This document shows, one piece after another, positions 1 to 7,192 of a DNA stretch of 8,596 nt. Position 1 is the first letter of the stretch. Each line of letters starts with the position of its first letter. The stretch covers positions 1 to 8,596 of the forward strand of contig CAUZTZ010000178.1 in NCBI GenBank assembly GCA_963582805.1, read 5' to 3'. This DNA is from GCA-2687515 sp963582805 (GTDB taxonomy: Bacteria; Pseudomonadota; Alphaproteobacteria; Rhodospirillales; UBA2165). Made by a program: the position numbers and the translations under genes. Under the pieces are notes generated by a model. The model had not been told where the DNA came from. It ran no database searches and worked only from the letters and a program-made list of their open reading frames with translations.

Positions 1-2
1 TC

Positions 3-1721
3 TGGCGCGCCTATGTGATGGGCGAGGAAGACGGCCAGCCAAAAACCCCGGAATGGCAGGTAGGCGAGACCGGCGTGCCCGCCAAGACGGTGCGCGCCCT
101 GGCCCGCAACTGGGGCACCAAGAAGACCTATCTGGGCGCCGGTGGCTGGGGCAACGGCCATGGCGGCGCCTGCCGCAATCAATCGGGATTGCAATGGGCG
201 CGCATCATGGTCTGCCTGATCGCCATGCAGGGCATCGGGCGGCCCGGCGTCAATATGGGCAATCTGCAATGGGGCACCCCGGTAGATGCCAATTTCTATT
301 TCCCCGGATACGCCGAGGGCGGCATGTCGGGGGATCTGCATCACACCGCCATGTCGGTGGAACTGTTCCAGCGCATGCCGCAATTGCCGTCGCTCAACAC
401 CGTCGATCAAGCCATCCCGCGCCTGTTTCTGCCGGAAGCCATCATCAACGGAAAAGCCGAGGGCTTTGCCTGGGACGGCAAGTCCATTGAGGCCCAGTTC
501 ACCAAAATCAGCTACCCCAAGCCCGGCTATTCCAGGGTGCACATGCTTTACAAATATGGTGGCTCCATGATGGGCACGATGCCCGACAGCAACCGCCATG
601 TTGAGATGTACCAGTCGCCGGAGCTGGAATTCGTGGTCAACCAGTCGATCTGGCACGAGGGCGAGGCCAAGTTCGCCGACGTGATCCTGCCCGCCTGCAC
701 AAATTTCGAACGCACCGACATTTCCGAATGGGCGGCGCTTGGTGGTTACGCCCATCACGGCCAGACCCAACTCAACCACCGGGTGGTCATCTTCCAGCAC
801 AAGGTGATCGAGCCCATGGGCGAGTCCAAATCGGACTACAATATCTTTACCGAGATCACCAAGCGCCTCGGCCTGTCGGCCTATTACACCGAGGGCATGA
901 GCGAACTGGATTGGGTGAAGCGCGAGTTCGACGCCTCTGATTTACCAAAAATCGTCAAGTGGAAGGACTTCATCCGCAAGGGCTATCTGGTGGTTCCGCC
1001 TAACCCCGAAGAATTGCGCGACAATGTCTCCTGGCGCTGGTTCTATGAGGGGCGCAAAAAAGACGTGCCCGAGCCGATGCCCCTGCCGTCGGATTATTCG
1101 GAAGAATATTTGAAGGGCTTGCAAACCCAGTCGGGCAAGATCGAATTTGAATGCCAGAGCCTGATCCGCTACGCCCCCGACGATCCCGAACGCCCGCCGA
1201 TTGTCAAATACAAGACCCACGAGGAAGGCCCCGGCAATCCGGAATGGACGGCCCGCTTCCCCTTGCAGATGCTCACCCCGCACCCGCGCTTTTCGTTCCA
1301 CACCCAAGGCGACGGCAAGGACTCATTCCTGAATTCCATCGAGGAACACCGGGTCGAGATCGACGGCTACCGCTATTGGGTGATCCGCCTCAACGCCGAA
1401 GACGCCGCCGAGCGTGGTATCAAGCAGCACGACTTGGTAAAGGTCCACAACGACCGGGGCGCCGTCCTTTGCGCCGCCAAGATCACCGGGCGTTTGCCGC
1501 GCGGCGTGATACACGGGTTCGAGTCCTGCGCGACCTACGTGCCCATGGGCGAGCCCGGCAAATCCGTGGACAAGGGTGGTATGCTCAATCAGTTGACGCC
1601 GCGCAAATCCCAATTGAAACAAGGCCACTCCATGAGCGCGTCCTGCGCGCAAGTGGAAGTGTCGCCCTGGGACGGCGTTGTCGAGATCGAGCGCGAGCCG
1701 GTCCTCGCGGCGGCGGAATAG
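3..1721 (+). CDS. Molybdopterin oxidoreductase large subunit, transhydroxylase-like (5' partial)
   Basis: The frame is open to the left edge, so the gene begins upstream; about 572 residues are present. It resembles the C-terminal two thirds of the pyrogallol:phloroglucinol transhydroxylase large subunit (about 875 aa, DMSO reductase family), which carries bis-MGD molybdenum and moves or adds phenolic hydroxyl groups. Shared stretches recognised from memory are PKTPEW and GVPAKT at the start, FYFPGYAEGG (about nt 294-323), LEFVVNQSIWHEGE and FADVILPACTNFER (about 625-715), and HNRVV-like LNHRVV. The C-terminal dinucleotide-binding domain is marked by MLTPHPRFSFHTQGDGK (about 1269-1320), HRVEIDGYRYW and NDRGAV. 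The N-terminal Mo-proximal region is outside the window, so catalytic residues cannot be checked. It is followed after 11 bases by its small subunit, so the two surely form one operon and one heterodimer. Resorcinol hydroxylase (RhL) is the main alternative identity. The family is strongly supported; the substrate is unknown. Confidence 0.9.
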   Translation, partial: WRAYVMGEEDGQPKTPEWQVGETGVPAKTVRALARNWGTKKTYLGAGGWGNGHGGACRNQSGLQWARIMVCLIAMQGIGRPGVNMGNLQWGTPVDANFYFPGYAEGGMSGDLHHTAMSVELFQRMPQLPSLNTVDQAIPRLFLPEAIINGKAEGFAWDGKSIEAQFTKISYPKPGYSRVHMLYKYGGSMMGTMPDSNRHVEMYQSPELEFVVNQSIWHEGEAKFADVILPACTNFERTDISEWAALGGYAHHGQTQLNHRVVIFQHKVIEPMGESKSDYNIFTEITKRLGLSAYYTEGMSELDWVKREFDASDLPKIVKWKDFIRKGYLVVPPNPEELRDNVSWRWFYEGRKKDVPEPMPLPSDYSEEYLKGLQTQSGKIEFECQSLIRYAPDDPERPPIVKYKTHEEGPGNPEWTARFPLQMLTPHPRFSFHTQGDGKDSFLNSIEEHRVEIDGYRYWVIRLNAEDAAERGIKQHDLVKVHNDRGAVLCAAKITGRLPRGVIHGFESCATYVPMGEPGKSVDKGGMLNQLTPRKSQLKQGHSMSASCAQVEVSPWDGVVEIEREPVLAAAE

Positions 1722-1732
1722 GGAGCAATATC

Positions 1733-2572
1733 ATGAGCAAATGGCACCTGATCGTCGACGTGGCAAACTGCACCAACTGCAATGTCTGTGTCCTCGCCTG
1801 CCACGACGAACACGTGGACAACGACTTTCCCGGCTATGCAAGCGCGATGCCCAAACACGGCCACAAATGGATCAACATCTTGCCCAAAGAGCGCGGCGCC
1901 TCGCCGATGATGGACATCGCCTTCCTGCCCGTTATGTGCCAGCACTGCGACAACGCGCCGTGCATGGATGCGGCTCGGGACGGCGCCATCTCCAAGCGCG
2001 CCGACGGCATCGTCATCATCGATCCGGTCAAAGCCAAGGGCCAGAAACAGATCGTCGACGCCTGCCCCTACGGCGCCGTCTGGTGGAACGAGGAATTGGA
2101 AATCCCGCAAGCCTGGATTTTCGATGCGCATTTGTTGGACGATGGCTGGAAAGAGCCCCGCGCCGCCACGGTCTGCGCCACCGGCGCTATCCGCGCCGTC
2201 AAATGCGATGACGCCACCTTCGCCAAAACTATCGAGGCAGAGGGCTTGGAAGAACTGCATCCCGAGTACGGCACCAAACCCCGGGTCTGGTACAAGAACC
2301 TTTACCGCTACACCAAGGTCTTCATCGGCGGCAGCGTCGAGGCTGAAGAAGGCGGCAATGTGGATTGCGTGCGCGGCGCCCACGTCGCGCTAACCAAGGA
2401 CGGCGCCAAGATCGCCGAGACCTTCACCGATGTATACGGCGATTTCAAGTTCGACCAGCTGGACCCGGACAGTGGCGAGTACACCATAGACATCGCCGCC
2501 GAGGGCCACCCGGCGAAGTCGGTCAGCGTTACATTGGGCGAGAGTGTGTATGCGGGGGAGGTTCGGGTTTAG
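1733..2572 (+). CDS. Iron-sulfur small subunit of transhydroxylase-like molybdoenzyme, one cluster site degenerate
   Basis: The 279-residue electron-transfer partner of the upstream molybdoenzyme starts at an ATG 7 bases after GGGAG (1721-1725), which overlaps the large-subunit stop. Residues 1-190 form the ferredoxin-like part and about 193-279 a CnaB/carboxypeptidase-regulatory-like beta domain, the architecture of the pyrogallol transhydroxylase small subunit (about 275 aa). Cysteines seen: motif I C13-x2-C16-x2-C19-x3-C23; motif II C69-x2-C72-x4-C77; motif III only C111; motif IV only C148. In the family, motif IV begins C-x2-C before AHLLDD; here those positions are W128 and D131, and the next ligand is A144. 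By DmsB-type ligand pairing, C13/C16/C19+C148 can bind one cluster and C69/C72/C77+C111 a second. The site using C23 with the first three motif IV cysteines is gone. No signal peptide or membrane segment is seen, so it is probably cytoplasmic. Confidence 0.9.
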   Translation: MSKWHLIVDVANCTNCNVCVLACHDEHVDNDFPGYASAMPKHGHKWINILPKERGASPMMDIAFLPVMCQHCDNAPCMDAARDGAISKRADGIVIIDPVKAKGQKQIVDACPYGAVWWNEELEIPQAWIFDAHLLDDGWKEPRAATVCATGAIRAVKCDDATFAKTIEAEGLEELHPEYGTKPRVWYKNLYRYTKVFIGGSVEAEEGGNVDCVRGAHVALTKDGAKIAETFTDVYGDFKFDQLDPDSGEYTIDIAAEGHPAKSVSVTLGESVYAGEVRV

Positions 2573-2590
2573 GCCAACGCGTATGGCAGA

Positions 2591-2672
2591 GGGCGGGTTT
2601 GAAACCCACCCCTACACAAACCATCGACGCATAATTTTTGTTGAACCGTAGGGGCGGGTTTCAAACCCGCTC
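2591..2672. repeat. Paired palindromic repeat between convergent genes
   Basis: Two 25-base arms, 2591-2615 and 2648-2672, are inverted copies of each other (23 of 25 positions complementary) around a 32-base spacer. Each arm is itself a palindrome: GGGTTTGAAACCC in the left one and the perfect 17-mer GCGGGTTTCAAACCCGC in the right one. The element fills most of the gap between the + strand molybdoenzyme small subunit and the - strand glutathione S-transferase. It could therefore act as a bidirectional terminator or mRNA-end stabiliser, as REP/BIME elements do. There is no clear T tract after either arm apart from ATTTTTG in the spacer. From memory, repeats with this GGGGCGGGTTT-AAACCCGCCCC core occur dispersed in several unrelated genomes; this needs a search. 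No transposase is nearby. Confidence 0.8.
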
Positions 2673-2684
2673 TTGACGCAATCC

Positions 2685-3410
2685 CTACCCATCCAGCTCC
2701 GCATAGTGCCTAAATATCCCCATCTCGTTGAATGGGATGCGCCGCTCGGAGGCCAAATACGCCGCCACGTTGGGACGCGCCGCCACCGCGTCGTGCAATG
2801 CCGTCAGCGCCGGGTAATCGGGCTCGATCCTGGCCATGGCGACCGGGTATGCGTAGCGGAGGCCGGCGATCACCTGGAACAGGGACAAGTCCGCATCGCT
2901 GACCGCATCGCCGATGAGATGCGCGCCATCGCCGCTACGCGCGATCACGGCGGCGAAATAGGTGAAATATTTGGGCACTCTCTGTTCCAGGAATATGGGC
3001 GTCCGCTTTTTCGCCTCCTCCACCTGATCTTCGTAATAGAGCGCACTGCCGATCGGATGATGGGCGTCGTGGGCCTCGACAACCAGATCGGAAATGGTCA
3101 GTTGCAGGCTGTTCGCCCAGCCCCGGCCGCGCTCGCTTTCCGGCGGAAGGCCGATGCGGGTTGCGAGGTAGCCGAGGATGTTGGTGGTTTGCGCGATGGC
3201 CACGTTGCCGTCCTTTAAGATGGGCGGCGCGTAAGCCGGGTGGGAGTTCGCCGGATCGTCCAAAAAAGCGCGGATAGCACCAGGGCCGCCGCCTTCGGTC
3301 TCGGGCTTGCGGCCCACATCCACATAATCGGCGCCGGCTTCTTCGAGGGCCAGGCGGATAAACTCACCGCGGCCCTGGATCATCGGCCAGTAATAAAGCT
3401 CATAGGCCAT
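2685..3410 (-). CDS. Glutathione S-transferase family protein
   Basis: The product is 241 aa, cytosolic, with an N-terminal thioredoxin fold (about 1-85) and a helical C-terminal domain. The start ELYYWPMIQGRGEFIRLALEE is the sigma/alpha-like pattern with a tyrosine (Y6 or Y7) as probable glutathione-activating residue and the RGE helix start. P62-P63 is the likely cis-proline site and AQT (73-75) replaces the usual QS gamma-glutamyl-binding turn. The start chosen is the ATG two bases after the amidohydrolase TGA. A longer open frame continues upstream, but it overlaps that gene, and MAYELYYWP fits the family start. GAAGA in the end of the upstream gene is a weak ribosome site, consistent with translational coupling. 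Its neighbour suggests a role in aromatic catabolism (isomerase, ether cleavage or detoxification), but this is inference. It ends 12 bases from the double palindrome. Confidence 0.9.
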   Translation of the reverse strand: MAYELYYWPMIQGRGEFIRLALEEAGADYVDVGRKPETEGGGPGAIRAFLDDPANSHPAYAPPILKDGNVAIAQTTNILGYLATRIGLPPESERGRGWANSLQLTISDLVVEAHDAHHPIGSALYYEDQVEEAKKRTPIFLEQRVPKYFTYFAAVIARSGDGAHLIGDAVSDADLSLFQVIAGLRYAYPVAMARIEPDYPALTALHDAVAARPNVAAYLASERRIPFNEMGIFRHYAELDG

Positions 3411-3412
3411 GA

Positions 3413-4381
3413 TCAGATCTTCAACAGTTTTTCGGCGTTGCCGTGCAGGATCTTGTCCTTGTCCTCTTCGTTGAGCATCAGCCGTTCCATCCAGACCGGG
3501 CCCGGATCGTTGGGCACGAACGGATAGTCGATGGCGAACATGATGCGGTCGGCGCCCATCTCCTGCAAACAACAGAGCATCGCCGGATCGGAAAAGAAGC
3601 CCGACGTGGTGATGTGGAAATGTTTGGTGAACAATTTGCGGAATTCGACGCCGTCATTGCCCGGCCGGTTGAGGGCCAGATCGATACGCCACATGAGGAA
3701 CGGCAAGGTCTCGCCCAAATGGCCGAGGATGATGTTGAGGCCCGGATATTTCTCCAACACGCCCGACAGCACAATGCGGATACCCATGGTCGCGGTCTCC
3801 ATGGTGAAACCCCAGCCGGCGTTGGCGAGGCCGGGATAATCGTCCGTATAGTCTTTCAAATAGGCCTCGCGGACGGCCGCATGAATATTGGCCGGGTGGA
3901 TATAAAGGGGCACATCGAGCGCCTCGGCGCGGGCGAAGATCGGCCAGAATTCCTTGTTGTCGATGAACTTTTCACCGCCCGTGAGCCCGTGGATCATGGC
4001 GCCGACCATGCCGAGGTCCTTGACCGAGCGTTCCAGCTCGTCGGCGGCGGCTTCCGGCGCGGCGGTGGCCAGGGCGGCGAAACCCTTGAAGCGGTCCGGA
4101 TAAACATCGCAGATTGCCTTCAAGCGGTCGTTGGCGGCGGCGGCGATGGCGGGGCCGGCTTCGGCGTCCAGCTTTTGCCCCGACGGCGCGCCGTGGGACA
4201 AGACCTGCACGTCGATATTGTTATCGTCCATGGATTTGATGCGCGCCGCGCCGGTTTCTTCCAGGGCTTCGCGGACAAAGCCGCCGGTGCGCGCATCGAC
4301 GCCGGTAAAGGTCTTGGTCACCTCATCGTCGTAATAATGCTCTTCGATGGCGATAACTTTTTTGCCGTCCAGAATGGACAT
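3413..4381 (-). CDS. Amidohydrolase 2 family metal-dependent decarboxylase (ACMSD / gamma-resorcylate decarboxylase-like)
   Basis: The product is 322 aa, close to the usual 325-330 aa of the family. It is a TIM-barrel metalloenzyme; relatives decarboxylate hydroxybenzoates (gamma-resorcylate, 2,3-dihydroxybenzoate, 5-carboxyvanillate) or aminocarboxymuconate semialdehyde without oxygen. Visible metal and active-site residues are E13-x-H15 (IEEHY), H162 (YIHPAN), H221 (ILGHLGE) and D285 (FAIDYPF). MMWRID-like LMWRID (229-234) and HFHITTSG (254-261) are typical of the resorcylate decarboxylase branch rather than of hydrolytic amidohydrolases. The start is well supported: GGGGAGG (4388-4394) lies 6 bases before the ATG. 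A promoter at 4423-4450 points into the gene. The GST gene follows after two bases, so the two form an operon. The exact substrate is not determinable; a hydrolase such as LigY-type is less likely given the residues. Confidence 0.88.
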   Translation of the reverse strand: MSILDGKKVIAIEEHYYDDEVTKTFTGVDARTGGFVREALEETGAARIKSMDDNNIDVQVLSHGAPSGQKLDAEAGPAIAAAANDRLKAICDVYPDRFKGFAALATAAPEAAADELERSVKDLGMVGAMIHGLTGGEKFIDNKEFWPIFARAEALDVPLYIHPANIHAAVREAYLKDYTDDYPGLANAGWGFTMETATMGIRIVLSGVLEKYPGLNIILGHLGETLPFLMWRIDLALNRPGNDGVEFRKLFTKHFHITTSGFFSDPAMLCCLQEMGADRIMFAIDYPFVPNDPGPVWMERLMLNEEDKDKILHGNAEKLLKI

Positions 4382-4422
4382 GATAATCCTCCCCTATGTG
4401 TTGGTTATTGGAGCCAGTCGAT

Positions 4423-4450
4423 ATGATATCCAAATCGGCGGAATTGCCAA
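4423..4450 (-). promoter_or_regulatory. Sigma-70-type promoter for the amidohydrolase-GST operon
   Basis: On the - strand, TTGGCA (4445-4450, five of six to TTGACA) is followed after 16 bases by TATCAT (4423-4428, five of six to TATAAT). The predicted start near 4416 gives a leader of about 35 bases containing the strong GGGGAGG ribosome site. Position and strength fit the divergent arrangement with the Rieske gene. Prediction only. Confidence 0.5.
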
Positions 4451-4529
4451 TGCTAATGTACGCCCCATGCCGCCGCCCTCCCCCTCACGTCATGCCCCAA
4501 TTTATTCGGGTCATCCAGGGCCGGAAGGA

Positions 4530-4558
4530 TCGAATTTGCCGTTATTGGATGATATAAA
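4530..4558 (+). promoter_or_regulatory. Possible weak promoter for the Rieske oxygenase
   Basis: TATAAA (4553-4558) is a good -10 candidate. At 17 bases upstream the only -35 is TCGAAT (4530-4535, three of six), so any promoter here probably needs an activator. Transcription would start near 4565, leaving about 26 bases without a recognisable Shine-Dalgarno sequence before the ATG at 4591. The rest of the 209-base divergent gap shows only a C-rich patch (about 4471-4486) and no convincing operator. Confidence 0.3.
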
Positions 4559-4590
4559 CAGGCCTACTTTAATTTCCGGACCCCTGATCC

Positions 4591-5889
4591 ATGCTGTCAT
4601 CCGAAGACAATGAACTTCTGACCCGCGTCGGCCCCGGCACGGCCATGGGCGAAATGATGCGCCGCTTCTGGATACCGGCGCTTCTGGAAGAAGAAGTGGC
4701 CCAGCCGGACGGGGCGCCGGTGAAATTGCGGCTGCTCGGCGAAGACCTGGTGGCGTTCAAGGATACCGATGGGCGCGTCGGCATCCTTGACGCCTATTGT
4801 CCGCACCGGCGGGTGCAGCTGTATTACGGCCGCAACGAGGAATGCGGATTGCGCTGTGTTTATCACGGCTGGAAGTTCGATGTGGATGGCATTTGCGTCG
4901 ATATGCCGTCGGAGCCGGACAAGACCAACTTTGCCGCCAAGGTCGATTTGAAAGCCTATCCCACTCAAACACGCGCCGGCGTGGTCTGGGTTTATATGGG
5001 CGATGGACAAGATACGCCGGAGCTGCCCCAGTTCGAATGGTCGTACCTGCCCGCCGACCGCACCGCCGCCACCAAGCGCCTGCAAGAATGCAATTGGGCG
5101 CAGGCGGTCGAGGGCGGCATCGACAGCGCCCATATATCGTTCCTGCATTCCAATCTGGATAACACCGGGCGCGGCAATTTCAATTTGAAGCGGGACAGTT
5201 TCGCGCTCACCGACCGGCATCCCAAATTCTTTTTGCACGACACCGATTGCGGCACCCAGATCGGCGCCCGGCGCCGCGCCGAGGACGGCCGCCATTATTG
5301 GCGCATCACCCAGTTTCTGATGCCGTTCTATACCATGATCCCACCGATCATGGATGGCGGCGACAATTCCGACGGCATCCCTTTTGGCGGCCATGCCTGG
5401 GTGCCCATCGATGACTTCAACACCTGGACCTGGTCCTTCGGCGTGCATCCTGGGCGCGCCTTCACGCCCGAAGAAGCCGAATGGTCGGGTGGCCGAAGTG
5501 GCACCTGGGGGCCTATCGACGAAAACTACCGGCCCTTGCGCAACCGGGACAACGAATATCAATTGAGCCGGGAGCGCCAGCGGGTTGAGAGCTTTACCGG
5601 CATCGAGGGCGTGCCCAATCAAGATGCCGCCGTGCAGGAAAGCATGGGCGTCATCGTCGACCGCTCCCGGGAATGGCTGGGGGCTTCGGACGCCGCCGTC
5701 ATCGCGTGGCGCGCCAAAGTCATCGGCTTCGCCAAGGCATTGCAAGATGGCCAGGCGCCGCCCATGGCCGCCAACGGCGCCAGCTACAACCGCCGCGCCT
5801 GCTCGGTCCTGCTGGACGCCGATACGGACTGGGTTGAAGGCGCCGACTGGCTGGTGCATGGCGGGGCAATCCCGAAAGCCGCCGAATAA
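4591..5889 (+). CDS. Rieske non-heme iron aromatic oxygenase, alpha subunit (phthalate dioxygenase / LigX-like)
   Basis: The 432-aa oxygenase component uses O2 and electrons from a reductase to hydroxylate an aromatic ring or O-demethylate a methoxy aromatic. The Rieske [2Fe-2S] site is C70-P-H72 ... C89-V-Y-H92. The mononuclear iron site is D178-x2-H181-x4-H186 in EGGIDSAHISFLHS, and D345 in NQDAAVQESMG is the likely third ligand. The opening MLSSEDNELLTRVGPGTAMG and FWIPALL are hallmark residues of the phthalate 4,5-dioxygenase / dehydrodivanillate demethylase (LigX) branch, which supports this start even though no clear ribosome site precedes it. These enzymes are homo-oligomers without a beta subunit, and none is encoded here. 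No ferredoxin or reductase gene lies in the window, so electrons must come from a partner encoded elsewhere. Substrate is unknown. Confidence 0.92.
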   Translation: MLSSEDNELLTRVGPGTAMGEMMRRFWIPALLEEEVAQPDGAPVKLRLLGEDLVAFKDTDGRVGILDAYCPHRRVQLYYGRNEECGLRCVYHGWKFDVDGICVDMPSEPDKTNFAAKVDLKAYPTQTRAGVVWVYMGDGQDTPELPQFEWSYLPADRTAATKRLQECNWAQAVEGGIDSAHISFLHSNLDNTGRGNFNLKRDSFALTDRHPKFFLHDTDCGTQIGARRRAEDGRHYWRITQFLMPFYTMIPPIMDGGDNSDGIPFGGHAWVPIDDFNTWTWSFGVHPGRAFTPEEAEWSGGRSGTWGPIDENYRPLRNRDNEYQLSRERQRVESFTGIEGVPNQDAAVQESMGVIVDRSREWLGASDAAVIAWRAKVIGFAKALQDGQAPPMAANGASYNRRACSVLLDADTDWVEGADWLVHGGAIPKAAE

Positions 5890-6003
5890 ATTCTTGCCGC
5901 TTTTTTGACCCCGCCATCTTTAAATACCCGTCCGCCGGTCCCAACTAAACAGTATGGCAAAATGGCCCGGAAATAGGTGGCCAGACGTGGTGATATCGGC
6001 GCG

Positions 6004-7089
6004 ATGAATTTTCAGCAGAACAAAACCAAGCAGTCGCGTATCCTGGTGGTCGACGACAATGCGATTAACGTGCGCTTGCTGGAAGACCTCCTGAGCCAAT
6101 CGGGTTATGGCAATGTCTTTTCAACCACCGATCCGACCCAGGTCGCGCCGCTCCACGTCAAATGGAATTTCGATATCATTCTGTTGGATATCCGCATGCC
6201 GAAGCTGGATGGTTTCGGCGTCATGCGCCAACTGAAAGCGGTGATCCCGCCGGAAGACTATGTGCCGATCCTGGCGATCACCGCCGAAACCGATATGGAA
6301 ACCCGGCTGCGCGCGCTGAAGGAGGGCGCCAAGGACTTTATCAACAAACCCTATAGCCAATTGGAAGCCTTGAACCGCATCGAGAACATGCTCGAAGTGC
6401 GCGCCCTCTATACCCAGCGCCAGCGCCAGAATGCGTTGCTCGAGGTGAAAGTCCGCGAACGCACCCAGCAACTGGAAGCGCAAAACTTGATGCTCGAGGA
6501 TACCAGGCTGGAGATCATCCGCCGGCTGGGCCGCGCCGGCGAGTACCGGGACAACGAAACCGGCATGCATGTTATCCGCATGAGCAAGGTCTGCCGGGAG
6601 ATCGCGCTGGCCGCCGGCCTTGACGAAGATTTCGCCGAAAACATCCACCGCGCCAGCCCGATGCACGATGTCGGCAAAATCGGCGTGCCCGATCAGGTAT
6701 TGTTGAAGCCGGGCAAACTGGACGCGGGCGAATGGGACATCATGAAAACCCATGCCGCCATGGGCGCCGACATCATCGGCGATGCGGCATCCGATATCTT
6801 GAACATGGCCCGCACCATCGCCCTCACCCACCACGAGAAATTCGACGGCGCCGGCTATCCGAACGGCCTGGCCGGCGAAGACATTGCCATCGAAGGGCGC
6901 ATCGCCGCCATTTCCGATGTGTTCGATGCGCTGACTTCGGTGCGCCCCTATAAAAAAGCCTGGCCGGTGGGCCAAGCGCTGCAATACATCAACGACAATT
7001 CCGGCGCCCATTTCGATCCCGCCCTGGTGCGTATTTTTAACGATATATTCGGCGAGATCCTGATCATCAAAAACGCATACGCCGACTAA
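6004..7089 (+). CDS. Response regulator with HD-GYP domain (c-di-GMP phosphodiesterase, RpfG-like)
   Basis: This 361-residue cytoplasmic two-component output protein probably hydrolyses cyclic di-GMP. Receiver domain (about 11-130): acidic pair D17-D18, phospho-acceptor D62 in ILLDIRMP, T93 and K115. A charged helical linker (about 137-170) is probably a coiled coil. HD-GYP domain (about 171-350): E180, H189, H221-D222 with K225 in the HDVGKIGVPD stretch, H250, H276-H277, GAGYPNGL with the GYP at 284-286, and D305. All expected metal ligands are present, so it should be catalytically active. The ATG at 6004 is preferred; a GTG at 5977 in frame would add nine residues with no better ribosome site. 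No histidine kinase gene is adjacent, so it is an orphan regulator here. The gene is separated by 114 bases from the Rieske gene, with no terminator or promoter that I can see between them. Confidence 0.93.
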   Translation: MNFQQNKTKQSRILVVDDNAINVRLLEDLLSQSGYGNVFSTTDPTQVAPLHVKWNFDIILLDIRMPKLDGFGVMRQLKAVIPPEDYVPILAITAETDMETRLRALKEGAKDFINKPYSQLEALNRIENMLEVRALYTQRQRQNALLEVKVRERTQQLEAQNLMLEDTRLEIIRRLGRAGEYRDNETGMHVIRMSKVCREIALAAGLDEDFAENIHRASPMHDVGKIGVPDQVLLKPGKLDAGEWDIMKTHAAMGADIIGDAASDILNMARTIALTHHEKFDGAGYPNGLAGEDIAIEGRIAAISDVFDALTSVRPYKKAWPVGQALQYINDNSGAHFDPALVRIFNDIFGEILIIKNAYAD

Positions 7090-7192
7090 ATTTAAACGGG
7101 CTTGCATTTTTATTGGCGGGATTCACGATTTCTTAAAATCCTTGCGCTAATCTCCTCCTCAACAAACTTGAACGATCGAAGGAGGGAGCAGA

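Noticed and set aside
1151..1732. N-terminal extension of the Fe-S subunit to position 1151
   Set aside because: It would overlap the large subunit in another frame and translates to an Arg/Pro-rich shadow. The ATG at 1733 has a ribosome site and the family's start.
2591..2672. Inverted repeat considered as ends of a miniature transposon
   Set aside because: The arms enclose only 32 bases and no target-site duplication is visible; a palindromic repeat pair fits better.
3411..3572. Upstream extension of the first GST to 3572
   Set aside because: It overlaps the amidohydrolase coding end and has no family similarity; the ATG at 3410 begins the thioredoxin fold correctly.
3443..4426. 327-aa open frame on the + strand
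   Set aside because: Antisense shadow of the amidohydrolase, which has all catalytic residues, a good ribosome site and a promoter.
4597..5859. 420-aa open frame on the - strand
   Set aside because: It lies fully antisense to the Rieske gene, whose Rieske and iron motifs are intact. The antisense protein has no recognisable motifs and is explained by high third-position GC.
5890..6003. Promoter for the HD-GYP gene from TTGACC at 5905
   Set aside because: No acceptable -10 at 16-18 bases spacing; TAAATA comes after only 10 bases.
6121..7107. 328-aa open frame on the - strand
   Set aside because: Antisense shadow of the HD-GYP response regulator; low-complexity Gly/Ala/Val-rich translation with no family features.
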